Of a stretch of DNA of 64,000 nt, positions 61,530-64,000 are shown piece by piece. A program made the translations under genes and the position numbers. The first letter of the stretch is position 1; each line of letters opens with the position of its first letter. Source of the DNA: Variovorax sp. PAMC28562 (GTDB taxonomy: Bacteria; Pseudomonadota; Gammaproteobacteria; Burkholderiales; Burkholderiaceae_C); NCBI RefSeq assembly GCF_014303735.1, contig NZ_CP060296.1:631501-695500 (forward strand). The letters run 5' to 3'. The notes beneath the pieces were generated by a model, which saw only the letters and a list, made by a program, of their open reading frames with translations, did not search any database and was not told where the DNA came from.

Positions 61530-62348
61530 ATGCTCATCAAAATCGGCTTCGACATCGAACTCGGCGTTGCCGCTCCCACGGCGTTGATCTACATGCTGCA
61601 GGTGCATCCGTCACGTGCCGCCGACATCCCGGCCGGCGAGAACATCACCATCAGCCCGCCGTTGGTGACCGACCATTGCCAGGACGTTTTCGAAAACCAT
61701 TGCGCCCGCGTCCATGTTCCGTTCGGCGTCAGCAGCGTGCGTTTGCGCAACGAAGCGGTGGTGTTCGACAGCGGCTGGGCCGACCCGGTCGACTATGGCG
61801 CCGTCGCGCATGCGCCGGCCGATCTGCCGGTATCGACGCTGCCCTTCGTGCTGCCGAGCCGCTATTGCGAGGTCGACAGCGAGCTGCTTCAGTTCGCCTG
61901 GGCCAACTTCGGCAACGTCGCGCCGGGCTGGCACCGTGTGCAGGCGATTTGCGATTTCGTGCACCGCCATCTGCGCTTCGATTACCAGCGCGCCCGCGCC
62001 ACGCGCACCGCACTCGAAGGCTTTCGCGAGGGCGTCGGCGTCTGCCGAGACTTCACGCACCTGGCGATCACGCTGTGCCGCTGCATGAACATCCCGGCAC
62101 GTTACGTGACCGGCTACCTCGGCGACATCGGCATTCCGGCAGTGCCGTATCCGATGGACTTCAGCGCCTGGTTCGAGGTGTACCTGGGCAACCGCTGGCA
62201 CACCTTCGATGCGCGGCACAACACGCCGCGCATCGGGCGCATCGTGATCGCGCGCGGTCGTGATGCGGCCGACGTGCCGATCAGCATGGTGTTTGGGGCG
62301 AACACGCTGCAGCGGTTCGAAGTGACGACGGACGAGATCGTCCAGTAG
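61530..62348 (+). CDS. Transglutaminase-like superfamily protein
   Basis: 272 residues from the ATG at 61530. The N-terminal ~150 residues are the beta-rich region typical of the 'transglutaminase N-terminal' family (PLVTDHCQDVFENHCARVHV, VFDSGWADPVDYGA). The catalytic triad is present: Cys in GVCRDFTHLAITLCRCMNIP, His in YLGNRWHTFD and Asp in the same HTFDARHN segment. This matches cysteine proteases/amidases of the transglutaminase fold, probably acting on proteins or peptides in the cytoplasm; no signal peptide is seen. An earlier in-frame start at 61326 would add poorly conserved sequence. Confidence 0.85.
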   Translation: MLIKIGFDIELGVAAPTALIYMLQVHPSRAADIPAGENITISPPLVTDHCQDVFENHCARVHVPFGVSSVRLRNEAVVFDSGWADPVDYGAVAHAPADLPVSTLPFVLPSRYCEVDSELLQFAWANFGNVAPGWHRVQAICDFVHRHLRFDYQRARATRTALEGFREGVGVCRDFTHLAITLCRCMNIPARYVTGYLGDIGIPAVPYPMDFSAWFEVYLGNRWHTFDARHNTPRIGRIVIARGRDAADVPISMVFGANTLQRFEVTTDEIVQ

Positions 62349-62362
62349 CCTCGAGCGATTTC

Positions 62363-62381
62363 AGGCGCCGCTCGGGCGCCT
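62363..62381. terminator. Convergent hairpin, weak terminator
   Basis: AGGCGCC (62363-62369) and GGCGCCT (62375-62381) pair perfectly around a 5-nt loop. It lies between the convergent transglutaminase-like and ku genes. No T-run follows, so termination efficiency is uncertain. Confidence 0.45.
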
Positions 62382-62391
62382 CTGGAAAGGC

Positions 62392-63342
62392 TCAGGCGGC
62401 GCGGCGCCGAGATGTCTTTGCCGCTGCCGGCGCGGACTTTTTTGCAGCCGGCACGGCAGCCGACTTTTTGGTCGCTGCCTTGGCCCCGCCGGACACGGGC
62501 GCATCCGGGGCCGCCCGGGCGCCGCCCTTGCGCAGGCTGCGCTGCAGCAATTCGGTCAGGTCGATGATTTTGGCGCTGCTTTCCGCATCCGCTGCCTCCA
62601 TCGGCTCCAGCTTTTCGACCGCTTCGGTCTGTCCGGCTTCGACCTTGCGATCGACCAGCTTCATGATCGCGTCCTTGAACGAATTCTTGAAAGCGTCCGG
62701 GTCCCAGTCGGAACTCATGTCTTCGACCAGTGCCTTCGCCATCTTGAGTTCACTGTCTGAAAGGCCCGCCTGCTTCGCGCCTTCGGCCGGCAGCGGCAGG
62801 TCTTTCCAGGAGCGGATGTCGGTGCCCCAGCGCAGCAGGTTCAGCACCAGCCCGGCGCCCGACGGCACCAGCGCTGCCAGATGTTCCTTGGTCTGGATGA
62901 CGACGCGCGCCACCCCGATGCGGCCGCTGCGTTGCAGGGTTTCGCGCAACAGCGCATAGACCTTGGCGCCGCGGTTGATGGGAGCCACGTAATACGGCCG
63001 CTCCAGGTAGACGAACGGAATGCCGGCGGCCGGGACGAAGGTCTCGATCTCGATGGTCTGCGTGGTCTTGGGGTAGGCGGCCGAAATCTCGGCATCGCTC
63101 AACACGACGTACTGGCCGTCTTCGTATTCAATGCCCTTGACGATCTGCTCACGGTCGATTTCCTTGCCGGTTTTCTTGTTGATCCGCTTGTAGCCAACCG
63201 GGTCCATCGTGCGCTTGTCGAGCCAGTCGAAGTCGATGCCGCTGTCGGTGGTGGCGGAGTACAGCGCGACCGGGATGTGAACGAGGCCGAAGCTGATGGC
63301 GCCTTTCCAGAGAACGCGCGGGGCAGGTTTCGAATCGGGCAT
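62392..63342 (-). CDS. ku: Bacterial Ku protein (non-homologous end joining)
   Basis: 316 residues from the ATG at 63342, with GGAGGATT 8 nt upstream. The Ku core (about 10-265) opens with RVLWKGAISFGLVHIPVALY and has YKRINKKTGKEIDREQIVKG, IEIETFVPAAGIPFVYLERP and LVPSGAGLVLNLLRWGTDIR. Ku homodimers ring broken DNA ends and recruit LigD. The C-terminal tail is Ala/Lys-rich (AATKKSAAVPAAKKSAPAAA), a basic DNA-binding extension seen in many bacterial Ku proteins. The ligase gene ligD is not within the window. Confidence 0.95.
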   Translation of the reverse strand: MPDSKPAPRVLWKGAISFGLVHIPVALYSATTDSGIDFDWLDKRTMDPVGYKRINKKTGKEIDREQIVKGIEYEDGQYVVLSDAEISAAYPKTTQTIEIETFVPAAGIPFVYLERPYYVAPINRGAKVYALLRETLQRSGRIGVARVVIQTKEHLAALVPSGAGLVLNLLRWGTDIRSWKDLPLPAEGAKQAGLSDSELKMAKALVEDMSSDWDPDAFKNSFKDAIMKLVDRKVEAGQTEAVEKLEPMEAADAESSAKIIDLTELLQRSLRKGGARAAPDAPVSGGAKAATKKSAAVPAAKKSAPAAAKTSRRRAA

Positions 63343-63403
63343 TTGAGAATCCTCCATCCCTTGACAGTAGGCGCACCGCAGCATCACACCTGTAGGAACG
63401 AAG

Positions 63404-64000
63404 CTAAAGCACCCGATCGCTCTCGACCGCGAAGTAGAACCACTCGGTGCCCGGCAGCGCCTCGGCATTCGGGAACACGATGAAGCCATCGCGCTCGGCG
63501 TGCAGCATGGTGCCGTCTTCGCGCACGCCGATCGGCTCGCCCTGCGCCACCGCGTCGAAGGTCGCCCATTCGCGAACGAACTGGTCTTCTTCGTGAGTGC
63601 GATCGGTCACGCTAACCAGCCGAAGCAGCGCAGGCCTCGAAGGCAACGAAGGCGCGGCTTCGATCATTCCCAGCGTTCGCAACGCCGACAGGATCGCGCC
63701 GTACGCCACCTCGGGTGCAGCCCGGTCGCGGTGCTGCCCGCATTCCAGCGTGACGCCATAGCCGCCCTGGCTGCGCATGTACTCGTTGGTGCCCCAGCCG
63801 AACGCCAGCGCGGCATCGTCGACCGGCGCGCCACCCGGCAAGCTCGCGCGGTGCGCCAGGCCGGCGGCGTAGATATCGAGCCAGCCTTCGACCACGCGAG
63901 AGGTCCCGATGTGCAATGCCAGCTGCCCCTCTTCGAACGCCCGCGAAAACGGCTCCAGCCCGCCGTGGTTGTCGCGCGGACCGATCATCGCGAACGCATC
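63404..64000 (-). CDS. Succinylglutamate desuccinylase/aspartoacylase-family protein (5' end cut by the window)
   Basis: About 199 codons visible; the 5' end continues beyond the right edge. The family belongs to the M14-like zinc carboxypeptidase fold. Visible landmarks are GRAFEEGQLALHIGTSR-like sequence, NEYMRSQGGYGVTLECGQHR (catalytic Glu in 'VTxECGQH') and the C-terminal beta-domain segment FIVFPNAEALPGTEWFYFAV. It likely hydrolyses an N-acyl amino acid, but which one cannot be decided. The zinc-binding N-terminal motif lies outside the window. Confidence 0.75.
   Translation of the reverse strand, partial: DAFAMIGPRDNHGGLEPFSRAFEEGQLALHIGTSRVVEGWLDIYAAGLAHRASLPGGAPVDDAALAFGWGTNEYMRSQGGYGVTLECGQHRDRAAPEVAYGAILSALRTLGMIEAAPSLPSRPALLRLVSVTDRTHEEDQFVREWATFDAVAQGEPIGVREDGTMLHAERDGFIVFPNAEALPGTEWFYFAVESDRVL

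Noticed and set aside
62349..62391. Strong rho-independent terminator between the convergent transglutaminase-like and ku genes
   Set aside because: The stem is perfect but no T-run follows on either strand, so it is listed only as a weak terminator.

Overview
The window looks like a chromosomal segment of a high-GC Gram-negative betaproteobacterium, most likely Burkholderiales/Comamonadaceae (Variovorax-like). This rests on codon bias, the type VI secretion (T6SS) gene set, hybrid sensor kinases with a 'SHDLRQPLHA' phosphoacceptor motif, and the catalase/Ku/transglutaminase complement. The taxonomic call is an inference from overall resemblance, not a database match.

Region 1 (1-23824, all minus strand) is one long, tightly overlapping T6SS operon. 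It reads from the right: tssK, tssL (with an OmpA domain), tssM, tagF, a PpkA-like Ser/Thr kinase, an mltA-type lytic transglycosylase, an Hcp-family protein, tagJ/impE, tssE, tssF, tssG, tssH (clpV), vgrG, a DUF2169 adaptor fused to pentapeptide repeats, and the start of one more gene cut by the left edge. tssA, tssB, tssC, tssJ and PAAR genes are not present here.

Region 2 (about 24030-30735) is a lower-GC accessory array. Eleven small, mostly unrelated genes all lie on the minus strand (two GNATs, MAPEG, DUF4188, nucleotidyltransferase-like, GST-like and several unknowns). Each gene, or in one case a coupled gene pair, is followed by a copy of the same ~25-30 bp repeat. It is organised like an integron cassette array, but no integrase and no canonical attC sites were seen. 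A 150-bp MITE-like element has split one repeat copy.

Region 3 (30999-39023) holds an exported metallo-beta-lactamase-fold hydrolase, a small exported basic protein, an HNH-like protein, and two modules that each pair a periplasmic binding protein with a hybrid histidine kinase.

Region 4 (39034-49807) is a surface-adhesin locus. An exported CHAT-protease/TPR protein, a TpsB transporter and a 1771-residue TpsA filamentous-haemagglutinin-type exoprotein form a minus-strand operon. It converges on a glycosyltransferase-FkbM methyltransferase pair. A plausible reading is that TpsB exports TpsA, the CHAT protein processes or guards it, and the GT/FkbM pair modifies it or other surface glycans.

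Region 5 (50164-58800) is a signalling block. It contains a 7TMR-type sensor kinase translationally coupled to a receiver-AraC regulator, bracketed by homologous small proteins of unknown function. A PAS-PAS-kinase-REC-REC hybrid and two stand-alone receivers follow. Region 6 (58834-64000) holds a large-subunit catalase, a 48-residue membrane peptide, a transglutaminase-like protein, a Ku protein and the 3' part of an aspartoacylase/succinylglutamate desuccinylase-family gene.
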